Below, piece by piece: positions 41,619-48,533 of a stretch of 48,533 nucleotides of DNA (its first letter is position 1; every line of letters begins with the position of its first letter). The notes below the pieces were generated by a model that made no database searches, had not been told where the DNA came from, and saw nothing but the letters and a program-made list of their open reading frames with translations. The stretch spans positions 1 through 48,533 of the forward strand of contig CAJUFP010000026.1 of the NCBI GenBank assembly GCA_910585645.1, read 5' to 3'. A program made the translations under genes and the position numbers. Source of the stretch: an uncultured Hungatella sp. (GTDB taxonomy: Bacteria; Bacillota; Clostridia; Lachnospirales; Lachnospiraceae).

Positions 41619-42971
41619 ATGGACAATCAGCTGATATGGAAAGAGGAGTTCAAGATCGGAGTAAAGATCATTGACGAGGCACACGAGAAGCTTTTCAGGA
41701 TCATCAACAAGCTTTTTTCCCTCAGCGCGGAAGAGAAGCGGAGCATGAGGGCATGCCAGGAGGGCATCAAATACTTTAAAGAACACGCGCTGAAACACTT
41801 TGAGGACGAAGAAAAATACATGGAACTGGTGGGCTACAAGGAGCTTGAAACTCACAGGCGGGTTCACAGGGATTTTCGGGAGGACACGCTTCCTGCCCTT
41901 GAGCAGGAGCTGCGCCGCACAGACTATTCTCCCGAGGCCGTCAGACATTTCCTGGCAGTCTGCGCCGGATGGCTCATTGGCCATACCCTGACAGAGGACA
42001 GGGCCATCACCGGCCAGACTGCCAGCAAATGGGCCAACCTTCTGCCGGAGGAAGAGTTACAGGCCATGAAGGAGGTCATCCTGGAGCTTTTAGGCAGTAT
42101 GTTCCATCTGAAAGCCAGGGTCATCAGCGAGGCCTACGGAGGCGAAAAATTCGGCAAAGGCATCTACTACCGTCTGGTCTACAGCAGAGAGCAGGACGAC
42201 GAGAAGTGGGAGATCATCCTGGTATTCGAGGAAAAACTCCTTTTGGGCACTGTGGGAAAACTGATGGGCGTCAGGTCCGGCAGGCTGGACGTGATGTTCA
42301 TGAACGCGGTCCGATACACGGCCAGCCAGTTTACAGGCCATGTCATGGACTATGTGCCGGCCATTAGCACATACGAGATGACAGAAGAAAGCTTCCTGAC
42401 CTATGAGCAGTTCCAAAATATTCTGGAGAAGGAGAATCCCCAGATCAGCCTGCTGTTTAACACCAGCCAGGGATACTTTGCCTTCTGCGTCATTGCGCCC
42501 CACTCCCTTCTGGAAGATGCGGGCACTCCCCTGAAAGTACACAACGAACTGTCTGAGATCGAGAGATACCTTAAAAAGAGGGAAGATTCCAGACAGAAGA
42601 TCCTTGTGGTTGACGACTCCATAACCATCCGCCAGGGCATCAAGCAGTTATTGTGTGTCAACTACGATGTCTCCGTAGCCAGCTCCGCCACATCCGCCAT
42701 CCGGACCATCACCCTGAACCGCCCCGACCTGGTGCTGCTGGACTATGAGATGCCGGTCTGCGACGGAAAGCACGTGTTCGAGATGCTCCGCTCCGAGGAG
42801 GAATTTGCCGACATCCCCATCATCTTCCTGACCAGCAAGGACGACGAGGCGATCGTCACAAAGATACTGTCCCTAAAGCCTGAGGGGTATCTGCTGAAAT
42901 ATCTGAAATCCACGGAGATCAAAAGACGGATCGACGAGTACCTGAAAACGAGAGCAAAAAAGACCGGATAA
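41619..42971 (+). CDS. Hemerythrin - CheX-like - receiver domain fusion protein
   Basis: Residues 1-135 of this 450-residue protein are a bacteriohemerythrin carrying all seven di-iron ligands: His22, His60, Glu64, His79, His83, His122 and Asp127 (HFEDEE, HRRVH, HTLTED). Residues about 145-320 resemble CheX/CheC-type phosphatases, with no firm motif. Residues about 326-450 are a receiver domain with KILVVDDS, phospho-Asp375 in VLLDYEMP and the conserved FLTSKDD lysine. The protein lacks a membrane segment and an output domain. It may sense oxygen through the di-iron site and feed into chemotaxis or another phosphorelay. The start has AAAGGGGG upstream. Confidence 0.85.
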   Translation: MDNQLIWKEEFKIGVKIIDEAHEKLFRIINKLFSLSAEEKRSMRACQEGIKYFKEHALKHFEDEEKYMELVGYKELETHRRVHRDFREDTLPALEQELRRTDYSPEAVRHFLAVCAGWLIGHTLTEDRAITGQTASKWANLLPEEELQAMKEVILELLGSMFHLKARVISEAYGGEKFGKGIYYRLVYSREQDDEKWEIILVFEEKLLLGTVGKLMGVRSGRLDVMFMNAVRYTASQFTGHVMDYVPAISTYEMTEESFLTYEQFQNILEKENPQISLLFNTSQGYFAFCVIAPHSLLEDAGTPLKVHNELSEIERYLKKREDSRQKILVVDDSITIRQGIKQLLCVNYDVSVASSATSAIRTITLNRPDLVLLDYEMPVCDGKHVFEMLRSEEEFADIPIIFLTSKDDEAIVTKILSLKPEGYLLKYLKSTEIKRRIDEYLKTRAKKTG

Positions 42972-43023
42972 ATCGGCAGAACCGATCCGCCCGGAAAAAC
43001 ACAGGATAAAGAAATTTGTCCAA

Positions 43024-43052
43024 ACATATTCCCATTTCCGCCTGCATATGAT
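43024..43052 (+). promoter_or_regulatory. Sigma-E-type sporulation promoter of spoIIID
   Basis: ACATATT (43024-43030) and CATATGAT (43045-43052) are 14 bases apart, fitting the sigma-E pattern (ATATT, then CATAnnnT). spoIIID is a known sigma-E gene in Bacillus and Clostridia. Confidence 0.72.
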
Positions 43053-43079
43053 GTAAAAAACAGTTTCAGGGGGAAAACC

Positions 43080-43355
43080 TTGAAGGAATATATCGAGGAG
43101 CGTGCGGTGGCCATTGCCAATTACATCATAGACCACAACGCCACGGTGCGGCAGACGGCGAAAAAGTTTGGGATTTCCAAGTCCACAGTCCACAAGGACG
43201 TGACGGAGCGGCTGGAGGACATCAACCCGTCTCTGGCGGCCAGAGCCAGGGTAGTGCTGGACGTGAACAAATCGGAGCGCCACATCCGGGGCGGCCTTGC
43301 CACCAGGGAAAAATATCAGCACCGGCTGGCCATATGCAGCAAGGAGGATGAATAA
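43080..43355 (+). CDS. spoIIID: Sporulation transcription factor SpoIIID
   Basis: This 91-residue protein matches SpoIIID closely: YIEERAVAIANYIIDHNATVRQTAKKFGISKSTVHKDVTERL, which holds the HTH, then INPSLAARARVVLDVNKSERHIRGGLATREKY. It switches gene expression in the mother cell during endospore formation. It starts with TTG at 43080, preceded by AGGGGG. Together with the sigma-E-like promoter it shows that the organism belongs to a spore-forming lineage. It is read alone and ends in its own terminator. Confidence 0.96.
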   Translation: MKEYIEERAVAIANYIIDHNATVRQTAKKFGISKSTVHKDVTERLEDINPSLAARARVVLDVNKSERHIRGGLATREKYQHRLAICSKEDE

Positions 43356-43363
43356 GATTTGAG

Positions 43364-43390
43364 GAGCCATTCGCGGGAGTGGCTCTTTTC
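43364..43390 (+). terminator. Terminator of spoIIID
   Basis: GAGCCA (43364-43369) pairs with TGGCTC (43380-43385) around a GC-rich loop, followed by TTTTCTTTT. Confidence 0.85.
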
Positions 43391-43441
43391 TTTTCCACAA
43401 GGATGTAACAAAAATTTCTTTCTTTAATTCATATAGAGTGG

Positions 43442-43447
43442 TATAAT
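43442..43447 (+). promoter_or_regulatory. Extended -10 promoter of the 5'-nucleotidase gene
   Basis: TATAAT preceded by TGG (extended -10) lies 46 bases before the start. No clear -35 is visible. Confidence 0.5.
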
Positions 43448-43492
43448 GGAAAAAGCAATTCCAAAACTAATGTGAAAGGGGAATGAGAAACT

Positions 43493-45127
43493 ATGAGAAG
43501 GTTCAGAAACACAATGATGTCCGCATTGATCGGCGCGGCGGCGGCAGTCGTGATGACGATACCCACATTTGCTATTGACAGCGATATCGTTATCATCCAC
43601 ACCAATGACACCCACTGCGGGATCGAGGAGAATCTTGGATTTGAAGGGGTGGCGGCTTATGAGGAGCAGATGAAAGCAGTAACGCCCTATGTGACCCTGG
43701 TGGACGCAGGCGACGCGATCCAGGGAGCGCCTGTGGGAACTCTGTCAGAGGGCGGGTATATTATCAGCCTTATGAATCAGGCGGGCTACGATTTTGCCAT
43801 CCCGGGAAACCACGAATTTGATTACGGAATGAGCCGGTTCTTAAAGCTCTCCACAACGCTGGACTGCGGTTACTATTCCTGTAATCTGGTCAAGGGACCG
43901 TCAAGGCAGCAGGTATTTAAGCCATACAAGATCATTGCTTATGATGATGTATCTGTGGCTTATGTAGGCGTGACGACACCGGAGAGCATCACAAAATCCA
44001 ATCCTACTAATTTTCAAAATGGGACAGGGGGCTATATCTACAGCTTGTGCGAGGATGAGGACGGCCAGAGTCTCTACAGGCAGGTGCAGGATGCCGTTGA
44101 CGCCGCAAGAAGCGAAGGCGCGGATTTTGTAATTTTAGTGGGGCATCTTGGCAATGAAGGCGTGACGGAGAAATGGACATCAAAAAGCGTGATCGCCAAC
44201 ACCAACGGCATTAACGCAGTGATCGACGGCCATTCTCACGAGACATTTACGGACAGGGTTCCTAATAAGGACGGAGTGCTGGTTCCTGTTGCTCAGACCG
44301 GCACAAAGTTTGCCAACATCGGAAAGATAACCATTACGCCGTCAAAGGAGATTCGGCTGGAACTGGTGGATGCCGTGACCGCCCAGGACGGAACAGCTGC
44401 ATCTGACCCTGAGATGAAAGACCTTATCACAAGGATCAAATCTCAGTACGAGGCATCTTTAAAAACCGTGCTTGGCCGCACAACTGTGAAACTGACATCC
44501 ACGAATCCTGATACAGATCTCCGGGCAGTAAGAAATGCTGAGACGAATCTGGGAGATTTCTGCGCAGATGCCTTCCGGGTACTGCTGGGAACAGACATCG
44601 GGATCATGAACGGCGGCGGGATCCGAGGCAGCATCGACGCAGGCGATATCACATATGAGGATGCGCTGAACGTATATCCATTTGGCAATATGATCTGTGC
44701 GGTTGAGGCTACAGGACAGCAGATTAAGGATGCTCTGGAAATGGGCGCCAGCCTTTATCCGGAGGAGAGCGGCGGATTTATCCATGCTTCCGGCCTTACA
44801 TACACCATAGACAGTTCCATTCCGTCCAGCGTCAGGACTGACGAGAGACGTAATTTTACAGGGGTAGCCGGGGAATACAGAGTGAAAGATATCTCTGTAA
44901 ACGGAGAGCCCATTGACCTGGAGAAGATTTACACAGTGGCAAGCCACAATTATTGGCTCAAATCCGGCGGCGACGGAATGAGCATGTTTGTCAACTGTCC
45001 GGTTGTCAGGGATGACGTTATGGTGGATGTGGATACCATCACTACTTATATCCAGGATCACCTTGGCGGTGTGGTAGGAGAAGAGTATGGCAATCCCCAT
45101 GGACAGGGAAGGATAACCATAAAGTAG
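43493..45127 (+). CDS. Secreted 5'-nucleotidase / metallophosphoesterase (UshA family)
   Basis: This 544-residue protein has a signal peptide (cleavage after TFA near residue 27). The metallophosphatase domain (about 30-270) shows VIIHTNDTHCG, DAGDAIQG, PGNHEFDYG, VGHLGNEG and DGHSHETF, which hold the two-metal site. The 5'-nucleotidase C-terminal domain (about 320-515) has GDFCADAFR, NGGGIRGSIDAGDITYED and YWLKSGGDGMSMF, the substrate-stacking region. It removes phosphate from nucleotides outside the cell, supplying nucleosides and phosphate. No LPXTG or membrane anchor is visible at the C-terminus, so it is probably released. AAAGGGG precedes the start. Confidence 0.92.
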   Translation: MRRFRNTMMSALIGAAAAVVMTIPTFAIDSDIVIIHTNDTHCGIEENLGFEGVAAYEEQMKAVTPYVTLVDAGDAIQGAPVGTLSEGGYIISLMNQAGYDFAIPGNHEFDYGMSRFLKLSTTLDCGYYSCNLVKGPSRQQVFKPYKIIAYDDVSVAYVGVTTPESITKSNPTNFQNGTGGYIYSLCEDEDGQSLYRQVQDAVDAARSEGADFVILVGHLGNEGVTEKWTSKSVIANTNGINAVIDGHSHETFTDRVPNKDGVLVPVAQTGTKFANIGKITITPSKEIRLELVDAVTAQDGTAASDPEMKDLITRIKSQYEASLKTVLGRTTVKLTSTNPDTDLRAVRNAETNLGDFCADAFRVLLGTDIGIMNGGGIRGSIDAGDITYEDALNVYPFGNMICAVEATGQQIKDALEMGASLYPEESGGFIHASGLTYTIDSSIPSSVRTDERRNFTGVAGEYRVKDISVNGEPIDLEKIYTVASHNYWLKSGGDGMSMFVNCPVVRDDVMVDVDTITTYIQDHLGGVVGEEYGNPHGQGRITIK

Positions 45128-45627
45128 TGAATTGATATATTTAAAAACGATACCTCCGTTGAGATTGGACTGAGTTTTTGGGTCTGATTTCAGCGGGGGG
45201 ATTTTTTTGGAGAGATAGTTTGAATCAGCGATTCAATGACATGAGGTGAGAAATGCCGTGTCTATGCGGGTTTCTGGCTCTTTGGAAGAGATTTTACCCC
45301 AATAAATACCCCAATTTGTAAAATTTATATCCTAGTTCCTGCTGCTAGGAGAGGAAAAGGCACCCGATACCTTAAGTGGTATCGGGTTAATTTATATATT
45401 TTTAATAAATAATTTATTAGTATAAAATAATTATTAAATTTTGTTAATTAAAATATCCTATATACATAAATTTGGTTTATAATATAAAATTTATGTATCT
45501 GTAGAGTATTGTCAAATTAAATCATCTAATAAAATTCCAAAATTCTCATTTGCTATAATATCCCTAAAATCACATGTGACGAATTAAGCACCAAATAAAA
45601 CACTACGAAATTATATGGAGGTATTTC
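45128..45627. other. AT-rich intergenic boundary of the mobile element
   Basis: No gene is seen in these 500 bases. From the left: an imperfect T-rich hairpin that may end the nucleotidase transcript; a stretch (about 45240-45325) containing TTACCCCAATAAATACCCCAA, with TACCCCAA twice, that could be an attachment-site remnant; a perfect terminator at 45363-45390; AT-rich filler; an extended -10 TATAAT at 45554-45559; and the palindrome TCACATGTGA at 45570-45579, a possible operator. Gene content changes from host to phage-like across it. Confidence 0.45.
45363..45395 (+). terminator. Terminator-like hairpin in the boundary region
   Basis: CCCGATACC (45363-45371) pairs perfectly with GGTATCGGG (45378-45386) around TTAAGT, followed by TTAATTTAT. 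Confidence 0.75.
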
Positions 45628-45834
45628 ATGAACAACAGATTGGAACGAAACAACATGGGAGTTGAGGTAAAGACCGGGCGAATAGACCAGGCATGCGCCA
45701 GATATGGAGTTGGCCGGAACACCATGCGCAGTATTGCAGAGCAGGCCGGAGCCGTCAGGCGGATAGGCCGGAATTATCTGATTGATTTTAAGGTTGTGGA
45801 TAAGTATCTGGATTCACTGTCAGGAGAGAAGTAA
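45628..45834 (+). CDS. Small excisionase-like / DUF6462-type DNA-binding protein
   Basis: This 68-residue protein is a single helix-turn-helix unit: QACARYGVGRNTMRSIAEQAGAV followed by RRIGRNYLIDFKVVDKYLDSL, the pattern of excisionase-family proteins in Firmicutes mobile elements, where a short HTH is followed by a conserved basic strand. These proteins bend DNA for excision or regulate element genes. GGAGG precedes the start. It is the first of four phage-type genes and lies 34 bases before the primase gene. Confidence 0.75.
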   Translation: MNNRLERNNMGVEVKTGRIDQACARYGVGRNTMRSIAEQAGAVRRIGRNYLIDFKVVDKYLDSLSGEK

Positions 45835-45868
45835 GCAGTAGGAAAATCTTTGGAGAATCGAGAAAAAT

Positions 45869-47716
45869 ATGAGCTTAGAAAACAATGCCCTGAAAGAATG
45901 GGCAATAAAGTATGCCGTTTTGGGATTTGCCGTGTTCCCTCTGCAGCCACATAATAAGACTCCGGCCACATCAAATGGTTTTAAAAGTGCCACGACAGAC
46001 ATTCAGCAGATTAATACCTGGTGGGATAATAACCCCGATTACAACATCGGGATCGCTACAGGAACCGCCTCAAATGGTCTTTTGGTACTTGATCTGGACG
46101 AGGACGATAAGAACAATAAGCACGGGTCAGAAGCGACAAGGGAATGGCTGACTCAAAAAGAAACAGACTTTCCTAAGACCGCAATGGTGAGGACAGGCCG
46201 GGGCGGCGTACATATGCTTTATTATGGTCAGGGAGGGAACCGGACCAACATTCTCCCAGGTGTGGATGTGAGAGGAGAAGGCGGTTATATCGTGGCCCCG
46301 CCCAGTATCCACCCTAATGGGAATCCTTATAAGTGGCTTTGTCCTTTTCCTCCCTCAATAGCCACCGCAGACAGGACCGTGTATGCGTTCATTCACCAGA
46401 AAGACCATAGCTTTGACATGACGCCGTTTGGAACGGGACAGATTATTCCGGAGGGGCAACGAACGGATGCGCTTATAAAGCTGATTGGCTCCCTGAAATC
46501 AAAAGGACTTTCTGACCAGGCAATACAGGCGGCGGTCAGGGCTGAAAATGAAGAATGTTGCAATCCTCCCCTTACGGATTACGAATTGGGCAAGCAGGTA
46601 TTTCCAGCTATTAATAGGGGATGGAAAGAAGAACGGCCATACAAGGTGAATTTTAATCCCAAAACAGGGAGTTTTCAAAAAGGCAAGAATAACGGCTTGG
46701 AGATGGCCGCCATGGATAAGGTTGAGGAAAAAGACCCAGAGTGGCTAATCCCTGGTTATGCACCTAAATACCAGATTACCTCTCTGGCTGGAGAGGGCGG
46801 ATCTGGAAAGACAACGGTATGGTGCGCCATTGCGGCGGCGGTAAGCAGTGGCGAGCGAAGCTTTATGGAAAGCTGTATTCCGAAAGATTGGGTAAAGCGA
46901 GAACCGCAAAAAGTAATGTTTTTTTCGGCGGAGGATTCCTATGAGTTTACCCTTAAAAGACGGCTAAGAAAGAATGGAGCAAACCTGGCTAATATTTTTT
47001 CGATTGATGTGGCAGATGACCGTTTTCAGGATGTGAAGTTTAATAACCCCTTTCTGGAAAGGCTTCTTGCCCATCATCGGCCGGCATTATGCATATTCGA
47101 CCCGATTCAGGCGTTTGTACCACCAGAGATCAGGATGGGGGACAGAAATGCCATGAGAAGCTGCTTAGCTCCGCTGATTGGATATGGTGAAAAATATGGG
47201 ACAAGCTTTCTCATCATTGAACACGCAAATAAGCAGTCTGGTGTATGGGGACGTAAACGGATCGCTGACAGCGCTGACATTTGGGATATATCCAGAAGCG
47301 TGCTGATGTCGGGGAGTACCAATGGGGGCGGTGTCCGTTATCTGACCCATGAGAAGTCCAATTATGGGCCTCTGGAGGAAACGATACTATTCACCATTGA
47401 GGATGAAGTGGTCGTGTTTAAAGGCAATACTACCAAGAGGGATAGAGATTTTGTGGTAGAAGAATCGTTTAATACCAGGCAGAAGCCGCAACGGGACGAG
47501 GCCAAAGAGTTTATATTGGATTTTATCAAAGACGGTGAGAAAGAAGTGTCGGAGCTGGACGAGATGGCCAAGGCTATGAGCATCAGTAAAAACGCTCTAA
47601 AGAACGCAAAAGCGGATTTGAGAGCGGAAGGAAGAATAAAAACTTGGTCAATAGGATATGGGGAGAACAAGAGGTATTTGATTCGTTTACTGGAGGCCTC
47701 TTCTTATAGCCAGTGA
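45869..47716 (+). CDS. Primase-polymerase/helicase replication protein of a mobile element
   Basis: Residues about 10-170 of this 615-residue protein form a bifunctional primase/polymerase domain: GFAVFPLQPHNKTPAT at the start, acidic catalytic DLDEDD near 75-80, and GGVHMLYY. Residues about 285-520 are a RecA/RepA-like helicase ATPase with Walker A GEGGSGKTTVW, FFSAEDS and Walker B CIFDPIQAF. The end (about 545-605) looks like a winged helix. Phages, satellites and integrative elements use such proteins to start their own replication. The ribosome site is weak (GGAG, 13 bases off). Repeats typical of an origin follow directly. Confidence 0.9.
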   Translation: MSLENNALKEWAIKYAVLGFAVFPLQPHNKTPATSNGFKSATTDIQQINTWWDNNPDYNIGIATGTASNGLLVLDLDEDDKNNKHGSEATREWLTQKETDFPKTAMVRTGRGGVHMLYYGQGGNRTNILPGVDVRGEGGYIVAPPSIHPNGNPYKWLCPFPPSIATADRTVYAFIHQKDHSFDMTPFGTGQIIPEGQRTDALIKLIGSLKSKGLSDQAIQAAVRAENEECCNPPLTDYELGKQVFPAINRGWKEERPYKVNFNPKTGSFQKGKNNGLEMAAMDKVEEKDPEWLIPGYAPKYQITSLAGEGGSGKTTVWCAIAAAVSSGERSFMESCIPKDWVKREPQKVMFFSAEDSYEFTLKRRLRKNGANLANIFSIDVADDRFQDVKFNNPFLERLLAHHRPALCIFDPIQAFVPPEIRMGDRNAMRSCLAPLIGYGEKYGTSFLIIEHANKQSGVWGRKRIADSADIWDISRSVLMSGSTNGGGVRYLTHEKSNYGPLEETILFTIEDEVVVFKGNTTKRDRDFVVEESFNTRQKPQRDEAKEFILDFIKDGEKEVSELDEMAKAMSISKNALKNAKADLRAEGRIKTWSIGYGENKRYLIRLLEASSYSQ

Positions 47717-47720
47717 AAAA

Positions 47721-47942
47721 GTCAACGAGTAAATGAAAAACCACGTATTTATGGGGGTTCTATTTACTGGAGGGGGTCAACGAGTAAAGGGAATAAGTCA
47801 ACGAGTAAAGGGAGCTTTACAGGAGGGGGTTATCCCTCTTTACTGGAGGGGGCCCTCCAGTAAAGGAAGACCCGATAAATACGGAATTTTTCGTTTACTC
47901 GTTGACTTAGCCACTGTATATAGGGACCCCAACGAGTAAAGG
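47721..47942. repeat. Iteron-like repeat region with large palindrome (possible replication origin)
   Basis: GTCAACGAGTAAA occurs at 47721, 47776 and 47797, its exact complement at 47894-47906, and AACGAGTAAAGG at 47931. A second word, TTTACTGGAGGGGG or close, occurs at 47763, 47816 and 47839. CTTTACTGGAGGG (47838-47850) and CCCTCCAGTAAAG (47853-47865) form a 13-bp-arm palindrome. Both words share the core TTTACT/AGTAAA. The placement right after a primase/helicase gene suits an origin. Confidence 0.6.
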
Positions 47943-47954
47943 AAGGAGAATAAC

Positions 47955-48197
47955 ATGATATTTGGAGACTTTAACAGAATCATTTTCAGGGATTTCAAGG
48001 AGGAGGCCGCCTTGATAATCCTGGAGGAGATCAAAGATCAGAAGCCGGCTGACGAGTTCCAGCTGGCGGGAATACTTGCGGGCTTGGGAGCCCAGGCACT
48101 GATAACCCCTTATGGTAGTGTCTGTGTATTGACCAACATTAAGGGGCTGTATAATGGCCAGAGGGAACTTGGAGAATTGGTACATGATAGAGTCTAA
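47955..48197 (+). CDS. Small hypothetical protein of the mobile element
   Basis: I do not recognise this 80-residue protein. It is soluble and mildly acidic, and predicted helical in the first half (FKEEAALIILEEIKDQ), with a short hydrophobic middle (LAGILAGLGAQALI) too weak for a membrane anchor. GGAAGGAG precedes the start. It lies between the repeat region and the nuclease gene, so it is probably an early phage-type gene product. No function is proposed. Confidence 0.6.
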   Translation: MIFGDFNRIIFRDFKEEAALIILEEIKDQKPADEFQLAGILAGLGAQALITPYGSVCVLTNIKGLYNGQRELGELVHDRV

Positions 48198-48276
48198 GGG
48201 CAATTAAGGGAAGATTTGACTTGGCGTATCAGGCACGGAAAAAGATTTTCTATTGCCCGGCAGAGTAGGAGGCGGT

Positions 48277-48533
48277 ATGGGGAAAATGCAGAGGGAGAAA
48301 GGGAAACGTGGCGAACGGGAGCTTGCCGGAATCCTCCGGGAACATGGTTTTGACTCCCGCCGTGGTCAGCAATACAGCGGCATAAATGGTGACGCTGATG
48401 TGGTGGGGCTTCCTGGTATCCATGTGGAGGTTAAGCGGGTTGAACGCCTGAGCATCAGTGAAGCCATGAAACAGAGCCAGAGAGACGCAAGACCCGGAGA
48501 ACTCCCGGCAGTCTTCCACCGAAGGAACCGTGA
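48277..48533 (+). CDS. PD-(D/E)XK nuclease, Holliday-junction-resolvase-like (cut off by window end)
   Basis: A frame opens at ATG 48277, four bases after AGGAGG, and runs off the window after 85 codons with no stop. It begins MGKMQREKGKRGERELAGIL, a common start in phage-encoded Hjc-like nucleases, and contains GDADVVGLPGIHVEVKR, which has the D...ExK catalytic pattern of this nuclease superfamily. It would cut branched or double-stranded DNA during element replication or packaging. The C-terminus is not visible. Open reading and motif both support a real gene. Confidence 0.82.
   Translation, partial: MGKMQREKGKRGERELAGILREHGFDSRRGQQYSGINGDADVVGLPGIHVEVKRVERLSISEAMKQSQRDARPGELPAVFHRRNR

Noticed and set aside
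47721..47942. Repeats considered as a CRISPR array
   Set aside because: Copies are short, irregularly spaced and present in both orientations, and no cas gene is nearby. Origin-like iterons fit better.

Overview
This window reads as chromosome from an anaerobic, endospore-forming Firmicute of the Clostridia, most like a gut Lachnospiraceae (Enterocloster/Hungatella-like). The signs are strong AGGAGG ribosome sites, moderate G+C, SpoIIID with a sigma-E-type promoter, PTS uptake systems, YesM-type two-component regulators and a secreted choline-binding-repeat protein. No rRNA, tRNA or CRISPR array is visible. Species assignment is an inference.

Layout. (1) 39-3558: a BCCT transporter, a small lipoprotein and a TPR/DUF4261 protein. 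(2) 3788-11876: a catabolic block with fructose-type PTS IIB, IIC and IIA, a class II aldolase, a PRD/EIIA regulator, an Fe-alcohol dehydrogenase, an IolC-like kinase and an aldo/keto reductase. The kinase and aldolase recall the end of inositol catabolism, but no other iol gene is present, so the substrate is unknown. (3) 12057-14771: a DhuI-like (RpiB/DUF3666) isomerase, a DhuD/KduD-like reductase and a GldA-like dehydrogenase, suggesting unsaturated uronate use. (4) 14807-16060: an AT-rich islet with a long inverted repeat, a PemK/MazF-type toxin gene and, just after it, four hairpins whose 7-nt loops all fit ACGNGNG. (5) 16068-19984: a zinc-ribbon protein and a GH27 alpha-galactosidase on the minus strand, then an AT-rich AAA-ATPase/TOPRIM pair that looks like phage defence. 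(6) 20049-24891: a complete trehalose module (treR, PTS IIBCA, phosphotrehalase) with twin operators. (7) 25007-27360: a MerR regulator and a choline-binding-repeat protein whose promoter has the 19-bp spacer and dyad of MerR-controlled promoters. (8) 27451-33160: a methyltransferase behind a 14-codon leader peptide and competing RNA stems, then a DmsA-like molybdoenzyme, an AlbA_2 regulator and a MobA-MobB fusion. (9) 33314-35460: AraC, EamA and DUF2000 genes overlapping in one operon. (10) 35622-41332: a flavin reductase lipoprotein divergent from a YesM-type kinase/regulator pair and an SDR; the kinase carries a large tandem repeat inside its ATPase domain. (11) 41619-45127: a hemerythrin-CheX-REC fusion, SpoIIID and a secreted 5'-nucleotidase. 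(12) 45628-48533: the edge of a mobile element (excisionase-like protein, primase-polymerase/helicase, iteron-like repeats, a small phage-type protein and a truncated PD-(D/E)XK nuclease), continuing past the window.

The observations most worth following are the toxin-linked hairpin set, the leader-peptide attenuator, the repeat-bearing kinase, the MerR-type promoter in front of a surface protein, and the iteron-like array. All function calls are by eye from translated sequence; no database search was run.
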